From NCBI GenBank assembly GCA_026389315.1, contig JAPLIC010000019.1:1-64000 (forward strand): 64,000 nt of DNA, written 5' to 3'. This DNA is from Cyanobacteriota bacterium. GTDB lineage: Bacteria > Cyanobacteriota > Cyanobacteriia > PCC-6307 > Cyanobiaceae. This document shows, in pieces, positions 17,846 to 26,401 of this stretch. The notes under the pieces were generated by a model, which did not search any database, had not been told where the DNA came from, and saw nothing but the letters and a program-made list of their open reading frames with translations. A program made the translations under genes and the position numbers. Each line of letters starts with the position of its first letter. Position 1 is the first letter of the stretch.

Positions 17846-17989
17846 GGGGTAAGAGCCGGAGAAGTCCCACCGGCATCAATGACAGACGACAACAAACGCA
17901 ACCAGCCACGCAAACCATGAACAAACAGAGGCACCGCCGGCGCAGCCAAGGCGGAACCACTCCGGAAACGACGCCCCAGACCGGGTCGG

Positions 17990-18043
17990 GGGTGGCTCAC
18001 TTTTCGGTGTCGGAAGTGGTGCAGTTTTCGATGTCGGTTGACA
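17990..18043 (-). repeat. Right terminal inverted repeat of the IS21 element
   Basis: Read on the minus strand it starts TGTCAACCGACATCGAAAAC and ends GAAAAGTGAGCCACCC, matching the left end. It is followed directly by the CAGGC target duplication at 18044-18048. Confidence 0.9.
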
Positions 18044-18174
18044 CAGGCAGGACCAACCGAGTGGCCTCTGCTTGGCCGCGGAATTCAACACGAGCTAGAC
18101 GAACAGGGCCCCATGGACTGCTGGGGTGACTGCTATGGCCCCATTGCCGCGCTCTTGCCCCGCACGCTGGGGGT

Positions 18175-18202
18175 TTGGTGGAGTACCCATCGGAGCTATG
18201 AT
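18175..18202 (+). promoter_or_regulatory. Candidate promoter of the HpsJ-like gene
   Basis: A good -10 hexamer TATGAT (18197-18202) is preceded, at 16 bases, by a poor -35 (TTGGTG, 18175-18180). It lies 52 bases before the ATG at 18255. The 131 bases between the IS duplication and this site contain nothing else I recognise. Confidence 0.35.
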
Positions 18203-18254
18203 ATGAAAGCCAAAGATCCATTACCTATGGATCCTAGTAATTTGCTTGAATTTT

Positions 18255-19250
18255 ATGCAATCTCCGAAACCTAGTATTAAAGATGATATCAGCAATAGCG
18301 TAGGCTTGATTCTAGGCAATTTGGCGACAGGATTATTTGCTCTATACCTTATTTTTGTTCTATCGGATATATTTCCTATTCGATTGCTTGATCCACTTTG
18401 GATGATCACTCTGGCAGGCTCATTATGCAATACATCATCAATTGCCCTGTCAGGTTTGGGCTTGGTTCATTTGGCATCTGCGCTCAATCCTTCAAGTCTA
18501 CCACTGTATTCTAGGCGTATATTCTGCTCTCGATTTGCTGCATGGGCCGCCTTGGGCTTCCTGATGTTGCTCCCTTTAATTGGCTATGCAAACTGGAAAG
18601 GAATTAGAAACATTGAAGCTGCAAACAAGGCAAATATTGCTGCTATTAATCGTAAGGCTAATGAACTTAAAACTCAGATAATGCAAGCCTCTACGCAGAG
18701 GGATCTTCAAGAGCGGATGGCTAAATTTCAGGGGCCAACTTTACCCAATGAAGTCCTTGCCCTGCCGCTAGAACAGCTTAAGAAGCAGTCCTTGGCGTCG
18801 GTCCGGGCTTCTGAAAATGCTTTCGAAAATAAAACAGCTGGCCCTTTCTCTGATGAATATTTGCCAATTTATAAGCAAAGCCTTCGTGCTGCAGCCCTTG
18901 GCTTGGTCGCTGCTCTCAGTTTTGCTGCTGGGGCCTGGAACCCAAAGACAAACACCACGGCGCTCAATTCAATAACTTCGCTATTTACAATCTCTCCTTC
19001 GAAATCGAGTTCTATTTTAAGTTTGTTGGTTGGAAAATTACAAGCACTAAAGCAATCCAATGTTAATGATAAGGTTCAGTCTGAACGTCTCTCGCTGTTT
19101 CGCACTCGGCAACAAAATTCTGAAAATGCCAAGAAAGTGAGGGAGCGTGAAATAAAGCTAAACCTTGAAAAGCAAAGAAGATTAGCTGCAGCTTGGGAGA
19201 AGAAGCGCTTACAGGCTGAGCGGCAAGCCAAGAAAAGAAGAGAACGATAG
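18255..19250 (+). CDS. HpsJ-like (cyanoexosortase-associated) membrane protein
   Basis: The 331-residue protein has three N-terminal hydrophobic segments (GLILGNLATGLFALYLIFVL; WMITLAGSLCNTSSIALSGL; FAAWAALGFLMLLPLIGY). A coiled-coil-prone charged region follows (IEAANKANIAAINRKANEL onward), then a fourth hydrophobic segment (LRAAALGLVAALSFAAGAW) and a very basic C-terminal tail. The order FPIRLLDPLWM, GLGLVHLA, and LPLIGYANWKGI resembles the HpsJ family, membrane proteins that accompany cyanoexosortases and hormogonium polysaccharide secretion. This fits the nearby PEP-CTERM-like gene, but no exosortase is in the window. The gene is AT-rich like that neighbour. The ATG at 18255 is preferred over a TTG three codons earlier. 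Confidence 0.55.
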   Translation: MQSPKPSIKDDISNSVGLILGNLATGLFALYLIFVLSDIFPIRLLDPLWMITLAGSLCNTSSIALSGLGLVHLASALNPSSLPLYSRRIFCSRFAAWAALGFLMLLPLIGYANWKGIRNIEAANKANIAAINRKANELKTQIMQASTQRDLQERMAKFQGPTLPNEVLALPLEQLKKQSLASVRASENAFENKTAGPFSDEYLPIYKQSLRAAALGLVAALSFAAGAWNPKTNTTALNSITSLFTISPSKSSSILSLLVGKLQALKQSNVNDKVQSERLSLFRTRQQNSENAKKVREREIKLNLEKQRRLAAAWEKKRLQAERQAKKRRER

Positions 19251-19259
19251 ATAATCATC

Positions 19260-20993
19260 CTACAGCAGAAAATATCTTTGTGCCATCGGCAGCACCTCAG
19301 CAGGCTCACAGGTGAGCAGCTCACCATCGGCGAACACTTCGTAGGTCTGGGGATCCACCTCCATCTTGGGTAGGGCTTTGTTGTTGCGCATTGACGTTTT
19401 GCCGATTGCCCGGGTGTTCACCACCGGCACACAAGGCCGCTTTAGTCCTAGCTGGCGCGGCAGGTCGGCATCGAGAGACGCCTGGCTCACAAAGGTGAGG
19501 CAGCTAGGCGCTAGCGCTGCGCCATAGGCGGCAAACATCGGCCGGCCATGCACCGGGCCCGGCGTGGGGATCGAGGCATTGGCATCGCCCATCTGGGCCC
19601 AGACAATTGAGCCGCCCTTCAGCACCAGCTCTGGTTTCACGCCGAAAAACCCCGGCTTCCACAGCACCAGATCGGCCAATTTACCCACCTCCACCGAACC
19701 CACCTGGCTGTCGATGCCATGGGCAATCGCCGGGTTGATCGTCACCTTGGCGATATAGCGCTTCAGGCGGGTGTTGTCGTTGCGGCCACCGGAGCCGCCG
19801 CCGCTGCCGGCCCCATCCTCCGGCAGGAATCCCCGTTGCACCTTCATCTTGTGGGCCGTCTGGAAGGTGCGGGTGATCACCTCCCCCACCCGGCCCATCG
19901 CCTGCGAATCGCTGGCGATGATGCTGAATGCCCCCAGGTCGTGCAGGATGTCTTCGGCGGCGATGGTTTCGCGGCGGATGCGCGATTCGGCAAAGGCCAC
20001 ATCCTCCGGGATGCGCGGATCCAGGTGGTGGCACACCATCAGCATGTCCAGGTGTTCTTCCAGGGTGTTGCGGGTGTAGGGCCGCGTTGGGTTGGTGCTG
20101 CTCGGCAGCACGTTGACCTCGCCGCAGATCTTGATGATGTCCGGCGCATGGCCGCCGCCGGCCCCCTCGGTGTGGAAGGTGTGGATGGTGCGGCCGCCGA
20201 TCGCCCGGATGGTGTCTTCCACGAATCCCGCCTCGTTGAGGGTGTCGCTGTGGATCGCCACCTGCACATCGAAGCGATCGGCCACCGCCAGGCAGCAGTC
20301 GATGGCGGCCGGCGTGGTGCCCCAGTCTTCGTGCAGCTTGAGGCCGCAGGCACCGGCGCGGATCTGCTCTTCCAGCGCCTCCGGGGTGCTGGCGTTGCCC
20401 TTGCCGTAGAAGCCCAGGTTCACCGGCAACCCTTCGGCCGCCTGCAACATGCGGGCCAGGTGGAAGGCGCCCGGGGTGCAGGTGGTGGCGTTGGTGCCCG
20501 TCGCCGGCCCCGTGCCGCCCCCCAGCAGGGTGGTCACGCCACTGGCCAGGGCGGTTTCGATCTGCTGGGGGCAGATGAAATGGATGTGGGTGTCGATCGC
20601 ACCGGCGGTGACGATGTGGCCTTCGCCGGCGATCGCCTCGGTGCCCGGGCCAATCACAATCGTCACCCCGTCGCTGATGTCGGGGTTGCCCGCCTTGCCG
20701 ATGGCGCAGATGCGTCCATCCCGAAGACCAATATCGGCTTTGACGATGCCCCACCAGTCCAGGATCAGGGCATTGGTGATCACGGTGTCCACGGCCCCGG
20801 CCGAGCGCGGAGTCTGGGCCTGGCCCATGCCATCGCGAATCACCTTGCCGCCGCCGAACTTCACCTCATCGCCATAGCTGGTGTAGTCCTTTTCCACCTC
20901 CAACAGCAGCTCGGTGTCGGCCAGCCGCAGGCGGTCGCCGGTGGTCGGGCCGTAGGTCTCGGCGTAGGCGCGACGGTCGATGCGGTAAGCCAT
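19260..20993 (-). CDS. ureC: Urease subunit alpha
   Basis: The 577-residue catalytic subunit of urease hydrolyses urea to ammonia and carbamate at a dinuclear nickel site. Visible signatures: [15 protein letters not shown] (nickel His pair), [12 protein letters not shown] (carbamylated Lys), [31 protein letters not shown] and [20 protein letters not shown] (catalytic His). Length is about 8-10 residues above the norm because of a Gly/Ser insertion ([10 protein letters not shown]) in the loop before [19 protein letters not shown]. It is the last gene of the minus-strand ureD-A-B-C cluster, with 57 bases to ureB. The 3' end is 10 bases from the convergent HpsJ-like gene. Function is clear. Confidence 0.98.
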   Translation of the reverse strand: MAYRIDRRAYAETYGPTTGDRLRLADTELLLEVEKDYTSYGDEVKFGGGKVIRDGMGQAQTPRSAGAVDTVITNALILDWWGIVKADIGLRDGRICAIGKAGNPDISDGVTIVIGPGTEAIAGEGHIVTAGAIDTHIHFICPQQIETALASGVTTLLGGGTGPATGTNATTCTPGAFHLARMLQAAEGLPVNLGFYGKGNASTPEALEEQIRAGACGLKLHEDWGTTPAAIDCCLAVADRFDVQVAIHSDTLNEAGFVEDTIRAIGGRTIHTFHTEGAGGGHAPDIIKICGEVNVLPSSTNPTRPYTRNTLEEHLDMLMVCHHLDPRIPEDVAFAESRIRRETIAAEDILHDLGAFSIIASDSQAMGRVGEVITRTFQTAHKMKVQRGFLPEDGAGSGGGSGGRNDNTRLKRYIAKVTINPAIAHGIDSQVGSVEVGKLADLVLWKPGFFGVKPELVLKGGSIVWAQMGDANASIPTPGPVHGRPMFAAYGAALAPSCLTFVSQASLDADLPRQLGLKRPCVPVVNTRAIGKTSMRNNKALPKMEVDPQTYEVFADGELLTCEPAEVLPMAQRYFLL

Positions 20994-21050
20994 GGAATCG
21001 GTGCTTGGCGAGGGGGCAGGGATCAGAACGCTGGGACGGGCGAGCCGCCC

Positions 21051-21368
21051 CTAGGCCAGGGGGCCGTTGATCAAGCCGTTGAACCCAAAGACCTGACGCG
21101 CTCCGGCGTAGGGCACCAGGTTCACGGCGCGGCTGTCACCGGGTTCAAAGCGGATGGCAGTACCCGCCGGAATGTCGAGCCGCAGGCCCCGGGCCGCCTC
21201 GCGATCAAATTTCAAGGCCCTGTTGGCCTCGTAGAAATGAAAATGGGAGCCGATCTGCACCGGTCGGTCGCCCGTGTTGGCCACCGTGAGCGTGGTGACG
21301 GGCCGCCCGGCGTTGAGTAAAAGCTCGCCGGGTTCACTCAGCAACTCGCCGGGGATCAGGGGGGGCAT
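21051..21368 (-). CDS. ureB: Urease subunit beta
   Basis: The 105-residue protein begins [19 protein letters not shown] and carries the family patterns [40 protein letters not shown] and [17 protein letters not shown]. UreB is the structural beta subunit that assembles with UreA and UreC into the apo-urease trimer of trimers in the cytoplasm. Size is normal for separate bacterial beta subunits. It lies between ureA (119 bases before its start) and ureC on the minus strand. Every conserved segment expected in UreB is present, so the assignment is secure. Confidence 0.97.
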   Translation of the reverse strand: MPPLIPGELLSEPGELLLNAGRPVTTLTVANTGDRPVQIGSHFHFYEANRALKFDREAARGLRLDIPAGTAIRFEPGDSRAVNLVPYAGARQVFGFNGLINGPLA

Positions 21369-21487
21369 GGGCTCGGGGGCAGACGCCAGTCCGCTCAGGT
21401 TGCCGCCATTCTCTCAGTGATCGGAGAGTGCGTGGCTACGGCGCCGCGAGGCGAATTTTGGCTATTGCGCCGCCGGGATGATCTTGG

Positions 21488-21802
21488 TTACGGCGCCGCC
21501 TGGCGGATCGGATCGTGGAGCGTCACCAACTTGGTGCCATCGACAAACACCGCTTCAATCTGCACCTGGTCCACCAGCTCCGGCACCCCCTCCATGACCT
21601 GATCACGGCTCAGCCAGGTGCAGCCCTGCTCCATCAGTTCGGCCACACTGCGGCCATCGCGGGCCCCCTCCAGCACCAGAAAACTCAGCCAAGCCACCGC
21701 CTCCGGATGGTTGAGCTTGAGGCCGCGATGCAAGCGCCGCTCCGCCAGCAGGGCCGCGGTCACGATCAGCAGCTTGTCTTTTTCCTGGGGGGTGAGATGC
21801 AT
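21488..21802 (-). CDS. ureA: Urease subunit gamma
   Basis: The 104-residue protein starts [20 protein letters not shown] and includes [28 protein letters not shown] and [20 protein letters not shown], the standard UreA pattern. It is the gamma structural subunit of urease. The open frame extends 28 codons upstream of this ATG, but the family N terminus is exactly at 21802, so the shorter form is taken. It follows ureD by 61 bases and precedes ureB by 119 bases on the same strand. Confidence 0.97.
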   Translation of the reverse strand: MHLTPQEKDKLLIVTAALLAERRLHRGLKLNHPEAVAWLSFLVLEGARDGRSVAELMEQGCTWLSRDQVMEGVPELVDQVQIEAVFVDGTKLVTLHDPIRQAAP

Positions 21803-21863
21803 GCCGCGCTGGAGAGGGCGATCCGGCTGGGTCAGCCTGGTGCCAGTTTGGCAGGCGCGGGGA

Positions 21864-22793
21864 TTAACCCACAGCCGTCCGCCCATCGGCAGTCAGGCCA
21901 GCGAAGGGCTCTTCCTGGAAAGGCCACACCCGCGGCCGCTCGGGGGGGGCCAGCCCGTTGGCGGCCCGAATCCGGGCCCAGAGGCGGCTGAACCAGGTGC
22001 GGGCCGCCTGGCTGGAGGGCCCCCGGTAGCGGCCAATCAGCCCCTGCTCCAGGGCGCCACAGGCCAGCTCGCCAGGCAGATCGCCGCGATCGGCCCGGCA
22101 GGCCGCCAGCAGCTGGGCCAAGGGGGCGGCCGCCAAGGGCTGGGGCGCCGCCCACACCAGGGAGCCGAAAACGGGCTCTGCCGCCATGCCATGGCCCTGC
22201 CGCAAACCCTCCCCCCCCAGTTCCAGGCGGTCCACCAGTTCCCAGTGGCTGCCCTCCCCGTTGGGGCCGGCGCGCTCGATCTCCAGCAGGGATCGCCAGC
22301 GTCCCTCGCCGAGGGTCTCCGCGGCGGCCGTGCGGCCCAGCCGGACGACCTCAGCCCCCAGCCAGCTGGCGCCGCTGGCCAGCCACACCCGGGTGCGTTG
22401 TTCGTAAAGGCCGTTGGCATAGAGCACCAGATCCTGGGGGAGCCACTCCAGGTCAGCGCCGGTCTCCACCTTGAAGTTGAGCTCCTGGCGGGCCCAGGCG
22501 CCTGCGGGGCTGAGGCGGGAGCGGCCGATCGATCCGTACACCTTTTGGGCCGCCACGCTGGTGAGCAGCACCCGGCTGCCCGGGCCGAGCTGGGCCGTGA
22601 TGCTCAGCCGGTCGCCCCCCACCAGCCCCCCAGCCGTGTGCAGCAAGGGCAGTTCGCAGCGGCCATCGGCCCGCCCAAAGGGGCGCTGCACCTTGAGTGG
22701 CGCCGTGGTGCCGCCCTGATGGCGGGTGCGACCATCGGCGCTGCAGCTGAAGCGCAGCTGCGCTGTGCCATGCCAGGCCCCGTCGCTGATCAC
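21864..22793 (-). CDS. ureD: Urease accessory protein UreD
   Basis: The 309-residue protein shows the UreD pattern: [59 protein letters not shown] and [12 protein letters not shown]. UreD (UreH) forms the scaffold with UreF and UreG that delivers nickel and CO2 to apo-urease. It is the first gene of the minus-strand urease cluster. Its start codon is only 34 bases from the divergent ureE ATG, so the two promoters must overlap or lie inside the genes. The start ATG at 22793 fits the family length. Confidence 0.95.
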   Translation of the reverse strand: MISDGAWHGTAQLRFSCSADGRTRHQGGTTAPLKVQRPFGRADGRCELPLLHTAGGLVGGDRLSITAQLGPGSRVLLTSVAAQKVYGSIGRSRLSPAGAWARQELNFKVETGADLEWLPQDLVLYANGLYEQRTRVWLASGASWLGAEVVRLGRTAAAETLGEGRWRSLLEIERAGPNGEGSHWELVDRLELGGEGLRQGHGMAAEPVFGSLVWAAPQPLAAAPLAQLLAACRADRGDLPGELACGALEQGLIGRYRGPSSQAARTWFSRLWARIRAANGLAPPERPRVWPFQEEPFAGLTADGRTAVG

Positions 22794-22827
22794 ACCAGCC
22801 CCTCAACAGAGCACACTTTGGTGGGTC

Positions 22828-23355
22828 ATGTTTCCGGGAGTCAGCCCTGTGCCTGAATCTGCGCCCTCGCCCCTGGTCCTCACGCGCCGCTCCCCCCAGC
22901 CGCCGCCGCCGCCGTCGCTGGCGCCGCCGTTGGCCCTGGCCCTTTCGGCCGATGAACGCAGCCGCTTGCGGGGCCAGCGACGCAGTCTCTGTGGCCAGGA
23001 ACTGCTCTTGCAATTGGAGCGGGGCGCGCCGCTGCAGCCCGGTGAGTGGTTGAGCGGGGCCAGGGGCGGCCCGGCGGTGCAGGTGGTGGCGGCGCCGGAA
23101 ACGCTGCTCAGGGTCCGCGCCCAGGCGCCCCTGGAGCTGCTGCAGGCGGCCTATCACCTGGGCAATCGCCATGTGGCCCTGGAGCTGCGGGCCACGGAAT
23201 TACGCCTGCTCGATGACCCGGTGCTGGCGGATCTGCTCGGCCGCCGGGGCCTGCTGGTCGATCGCCTCCAGGAACCCTTTCAGCCCGAGGCCGGCGCCTA
23301 TGGCAGCTCCCACGGCAGCGCCCACAGCCATGGCAGCGTCCACAGCCATGGTTGA
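22828..23355 (+). CDS. ureE: Urease accessory protein UreE (nickel metallochaperone)
   Basis: The 175-residue protein has the UreE fold: LSADERSRLRGQRRSLCGQELLLQLERG at the N-terminal peptide-binding domain, then LEAAYHLGNRH-like AAYHLGNRHVALELR with the conserved nickel-site His, and a His-rich C-terminal tail ([14 protein letters not shown]). UreE delivers Ni(II) to the UreDFG complex; the His tail binds extra nickel. A proline-rich insert near the N terminus (PQPPPPPSLAPP) is unusual. The ATG at 22828 is the first after the divergent ureD start; a later start is possible since the first ~35 residues are not conserved. It overlaps ureF by 8 bases. Confidence 0.92.
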   Translation: MFPGVSPVPESAPSPLVLTRRSPQPPPPPSLAPPLALALSADERSRLRGQRRSLCGQELLLQLERGAPLQPGEWLSGARGGPAVQVVAAPETLLRVRAQAPLELLQAAYHLGNRHVALELRATELRLLDDPVLADLLGRRGLLVDRLQEPFQPEAGAYGSSHGSAHSHGSVHSHG

Positions 23356-24037
23356 GAAGCGGCTGCATCTGTTCCAGTTGGTCAGTCCGGCCTTGCCGGT
23401 GGGCGGCTTCAGTTATTCCGAAGGTCTCGAATGGCTGGTGCAGCACGGCCGCTTAGGCGATGCGGCCACGCTGCGCTCCTGGCTGGAGGCCGAACTGCGG
23501 CGGGGTTGCCTCACCGTGGAAGCGGCGACGCTGCCTGGCTTGATGGCCCTGCTTGAGCGGACCCGCAGCGCCGATCCCCTGGAGGCCGAGGCGGCCCTGC
23601 AGGCGGTGGTTGAGCGGGATGGCTGGCTGCTTGCCCAAAGGGAGGCGCCCGAGCTGCGGGCCCAACAACGGCAGATGGGCGGATCTCTGGGTGGGTTGCT
23701 GGCAGATCTGGGCTGGCCCCTGCCCGCTGGTGCTCCCCCCCTGGCCTGGCCCGCCGCCTGGGCCTGGGCGGGCGTCTGCCTGCAGCTTGATCCAGGTGAG
23801 CTGGTCGAGGCGTTCCTCTACAGCTGGGTCGCCGGCCAGATCAGCGCCGCCGTGCGGCTTGTGCCCCTGGGTCCCACCCAGGCCCAGGGCCTCCAGCTCG
23901 CCCTGGCGCCCCTGGTGGCCCAGCGGGCCCAAGAGCTTGCCGTCACCGATCCCGCCAGCCTCTGGACTGGCGGCGTGGGGGCAAGTTTGGCCCAGCTGGG
24001 GCATGCCGAGCTCTATTCCAGGCTCTTCCGCAGTTGA
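23348..24037 (+). CDS. ureF: Urease accessory protein UreF
   Basis: The 229-residue all-helical protein starts [20 protein letters not shown] and continues [16 protein letters not shown], the hallmark of UreF. The C-terminal part has [19 protein letters not shown], also typical. UreF bridges UreD and UreG and gates GTP-dependent nickel insertion. The ATG at 23348 lies inside the 3' end of ureE (8-base overlap), so translation is coupled. The open frame extends upstream inside ureE but reads as nonsense there. The gene is complete and of normal length. Confidence 0.95.
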   Translation: MVEKRLHLFQLVSPALPVGGFSYSEGLEWLVQHGRLGDAATLRSWLEAELRRGCLTVEAATLPGLMALLERTRSADPLEAEAALQAVVERDGWLLAQREAPELRAQQRQMGGSLGGLLADLGWPLPAGAPPLAWPAAWAWAGVCLQLDPGELVEAFLYSWVAGQISAAVRLVPLGPTQAQGLQLALAPLVAQRAQELAVTDPASLWTGGVGASLAQLGHAELYSRLFRS

Positions 24038-24119
24038 TTCTGGGCAAGCCCTGCCCTTGCCAGGGTCTCTGCCCCCCCCAGCGCCCACCCCTAGGCTTGG
24101 GGACGTGGGCGCTGGGGCC

Positions 24120-24722
24120 ATGAGCCGTTTAAGGGTGGGGGTGGCCGGCCCGGTGGGTTCCGGCAAGACGGCCTTGGTGGAGGCCCTTTGTCTGCGCTTG
24201 CGCGACCGCCTGGAGCTGGCCGTCGTCACCAACGACATCTACACCCAGGAGGATGCCCAATTCCTCACCAAGGCCGGTGCCCTGCCGCCGGAGCGCATCC
24301 GTGGTGTCGAAACCGGCGGCTGTCCCCACACCGCCATCCGGGAGGACTGCTCGATCAATCGGGCCGCGGTGGCCGAGTTGGAGCGGGCATTCCCCGGGCT
24401 TGATCTCGTGCTGGTGGAAAGCGGCGGTGACAACCTGGCCGCCAGTTTCAGCCCCGAACTGGTCGATCTCTGCATTTATGTGATCGATGTCGCCGCTGGC
24501 GACAAGATCCCCCGCAAGGGCGGCCCGGGCATCACCCGCAGCGATCTGTTGGTGATCAACAAGATTGATCTGGCGCCGATGGTCGGCGCCAGCCTGGCGG
24601 TGATGCAGCAGGACACCGAGCGCATGCGCGGCGGCAGGCCCTGGTGTTTCACCAACCTGCGCAGCGGTGAGGGGCTGGATCGCGTTGAGGCTTTTCTGCT
24701 GGCCCAGTTGCCCCGGGGTTGA
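24120..24722 (+). CDS. ureG: Urease accessory GTPase UreG
   Basis: The 200-residue SIMIBI-class GTPase begins [20 protein letters not shown] with the P-loop GPVGSGKT at residues ~10-17. Other conserved parts are [15 protein letters not shown], the metal-binding CPH in [32 protein letters not shown] and VINKIDLAP. It powers nickel transfer into urease. It follows ureF by 82 bases. The urtA promoter region begins directly after its stop, so ureEFG and urtABCDE are adjacent but separately promoted. Confidence 0.97.
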   Translation: MSRLRVGVAGPVGSGKTALVEALCLRLRDRLELAVVTNDIYTQEDAQFLTKAGALPPERIRGVETGGCPHTAIREDCSINRAAVAELERAFPGLDLVLVESGGDNLAASFSPELVDLCIYVIDVAAGDKIPRKGGPGITRSDLLVINKIDLAPMVGASLAVMQQDTERMRGGRPWCFTNLRSGEGLDRVEAFLLAQLPRG

Positions 24723-24797
24723 AACCCAGATGCCAGGCCCTGTGCCCGGCAGACTTGACAGGGCAACGGTGTTGGGCCCCAGACAGCCTGCAAAACG

Positions 24798-24839
24798 GTG
24801 TGTGTTGCTACGAGCTTCCTTGGAAAGCCTCTTTACCTT
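24798..24839 (+). promoter_or_regulatory. NtcA-activated promoter of urtA (binding site plus -10)
   Basis: The sequence GTG-N8-TAC (24798-24811), one base off the NtcA consensus GTA-N8-TAC, is followed after exactly 22 bases by TACCTT (24834-24839), which fits the -10 pattern TANNNT. This is the class II NtcA promoter architecture. Transcription would begin near 24846, about 70 bases before the urtA ATG. Binding itself is inferred. Confidence 0.7.
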
Positions 24840-24865
24840 TGGCCCGACCCAATGCACAATGCATG

Positions 24866-24882
24866 GGTTCCACGCGGGAACC
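24866..24882 (+). other. Small hairpin in the urtA 5' leader
   Basis: GGTTCC (24866-24871) pairs with GGAACC (24877-24882) around a five-base loop, 34 bases before the urtA ATG and downstream of the predicted transcription start. Its role is unknown; a similar core stem recurs after urtA. Confidence 0.4.
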
Positions 24883-24915
24883 ATCGCGCCACTCGTTTTT
24901 TTCAGGAGCCCTTTC

Positions 24916-26262
24916 ATGAAGTCTCTGGCACAACATCAGCCCACCCGCAGCCTCATTGGATCTCTCTCCGCTTTGGGCCTCACCCTCACGTTGGCGTCCT
25001 GTGGCGGCGGCGGTGGTGGCACTGGGGGTGAAAAGAAAGCCGGCACAGATGCTGGCGCAGCCGGCGGTTTCGATGGTGAAGTGAAGGTTGGCATCCTCCA
25101 TTCACTCAGTGGCACCATGGCTATTTCCGAAACGACTTTGAAAGAAGTCGAGGAAATGGCGATCGACGAAATCAATGCCGCCGGCGGCGTCAAAGTTGCT
25201 GGCAAGTCGTACAAAATTGTCCCAGTCGTCGAAGACGGTGCCTCCGACTGGCCCACCTTTGCCGAGAAAGCCCAGAAGTTGATCGACTCCGACAAAGTGG
25301 CCGTGGTTTTCGGCGGCTGGACCTCCGCCAGCCGCAAGGCGATGCTGCCGGTCTTCGAGTCCAAGAATCACATGCTCTTCTACCCGATTCAGTACGAGGG
25401 TCAGGAGTGCTCCAAGAATATCTTCTACACCGGCGCCGTTCCGAACCAACAGGCCGAGCCTGCGGTTCAGTGGCTGATGGACAAGTTCTCGGGCAAGCTT
25501 GGCAAAAAGGTTTATCTAGTTGGCTCTGATTACGTGTACCCCCGCACGGCCAATACCATCATCAAAGAGCAGATGAAGGCTCTCGGTGGTGAGACTGTCG
25601 GCGAGGATTACATCCCTCTCGGTAACACCGAGGTGGCCCCGATCATCGCCAAGATTAAGAAGGCCTTCCCCAATGGCGGGATCATCATCAACACCTTGAA
25701 CGGTGACTCCAACGTCGCCCTCTTCAAGCAGTTCAAGGCTTCTGGCATCGACCCTGCCAAGTATCCGATCATGTCCTTCTCCATCGCGGAAGAGGAGATC
25801 CGTCAGATCGGTCCTCAGTACACCACCGGCACCTATGCCGCCTGGAACTTCTTCATGAGCCTGGACACCCCGGCCTCCAAGAAGTTCACTGCGGACTTCA
25901 TGGCGAAGTACGGAGCCGATCGGGTCACGGGTGACCCGGCCGAATCCGCCTACAACATGCTGTACCTCTGGAAGAACGCCGTCGAGAAGGCCGGAACCTT
26001 CGAAGATCTCAACAAAGTACGCACCGACATGATCGGGATAACCTTCGCCGCTCCCCAGGGCGAAATCAAGATGTTCCCCAACCACCACACCTCCGAGCGG
26101 GTGCTCATCGGCGAGGCGGAGGCCACCGGCCAGTTCAAGATCCTCCAAGACAGCGTCAAGGCGATCGCCCCAATTCCTTGGAACCAGTTCGTTCCTGAAA
26201 CCAAGGGCTTCACCTGCGACTGGACCCAGAACCGTCCTGACGCTGGCAAGTTCAAGATGTGA
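24916..26262 (+). CDS. urtA: Urea ABC transporter, substrate-binding protein
   Basis: The 448-residue protein is a lipoprotein: the signal ends in LASC (Cys29) followed by a glycine-rich spacer. The mature part is an amide-type type I periplasmic binding protein with VGILHSLSGTMAISETTLKE, AVVFGGWTSASRKAMLPVFE, HMLFYPIQYEGQECSKNIFY and the C-terminal FTCDWTQNRPDAGKFKM, all UrtA-like. It binds urea in the periplasm for UrtBCDE. AGGAG lies at a good distance before the ATG. An NtcA-type promoter is upstream and two strong hairpins separate it from urtB, an arrangement that commonly yields more binding protein than permease. Confidence 0.97.
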   Translation: MKSLAQHQPTRSLIGSLSALGLTLTLASCGGGGGGTGGEKKAGTDAGAAGGFDGEVKVGILHSLSGTMAISETTLKEVEEMAIDEINAAGGVKVAGKSYKIVPVVEDGASDWPTFAEKAQKLIDSDKVAVVFGGWTSASRKAMLPVFESKNHMLFYPIQYEGQECSKNIFYTGAVPNQQAEPAVQWLMDKFSGKLGKKVYLVGSDYVYPRTANTIIKEQMKALGGETVGEDYIPLGNTEVAPIIAKIKKAFPNGGIIINTLNGDSNVALFKQFKASGIDPAKYPIMSFSIAEEEIRQIGPQYTTGTYAAWNFFMSLDTPASKKFTADFMAKYGADRVTGDPAESAYNMLYLWKNAVEKAGTFEDLNKVRTDMIGITFAAPQGEIKMFPNHHTSERVLIGEAEATGQFKILQDSVKAIAPIPWNQFVPETKGFTCDWTQNRPDAGKFKM

Positions 26263-26294
26263 TCACGGCCCGGTCCGTTAATCCATGAACGGCA

Positions 26295-26316
26295 GGTGGT
26301 TCCTCCGGGAACCACC
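26295..26316 (+). other. Intercistronic hairpin 1 between urtA and urtB
   Basis: A perfect 9-bp stem (GGTGGTTCC at 26295-26303 with GGAACCACC at 26308-26316) has a four-base loop and lies 32 bases after the urtA stop. It is not followed by a T run, so it is more likely an mRNA-stabilising element or processing stop than a true terminator. Confidence 0.7.
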
Positions 26317-26350
26317 GCTTTACCGTTTGGCACACCACCACGTTCGACCC

Positions 26351-26380
26351 GATCCAATGTTGCGCTCGCAACGTTGGATC
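26351..26380 (+). other. Intercistronic hairpin 2 between urtA and urtB
   Basis: GATCCAATGTTGCG (26351-26364) is complementary to CGCAACGTTGGATC (26367-26380) over 13-14 bp with one T-G wobble, a very stable stem ending 21 bases before the urtB start codon. It could reduce read-through or hide the urtB start region. Confidence 0.75.
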
Positions 26381-26401
26381 TAACGTTCAACACTGATTCC
26401 G

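Larger units (their letters stand above)
15471..18043 (+). mobile_element. IS21-family insertion sequence, complete, with 5-bp target duplication
   Basis: The element is 2,573 bp, bounded by imperfect inverted terminal repeats beginning TGTCA and flanked by a direct duplication CAGGC (15466-15470 and 18044-18048). It carries the two genes diagnostic of IS21, istA (DDE transposase) and istB (AAA+ helper), with the istA stop overlapping the istB start. Each end holds two related sub-repeats of the type CCGACAnC..GTGAGCCA, as IS21 ends usually do. Both genes are open and the duplication is intact, so insertion is likely recent and the element may be active. It separates the PEP-CTERM-like gene from the HpsJ-like gene. 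Confidence 0.95.

Noticed and set aside
18038..18274. 78-residue plus-strand frame beginning in the IS right end
   Set aside because: It starts inside the inverted repeat and has no recognisable domain.
19719..21320. 533-residue open frame antisense to ureC and ureB
   Set aside because: It spans two genes on the other strand and has no conserved motif.
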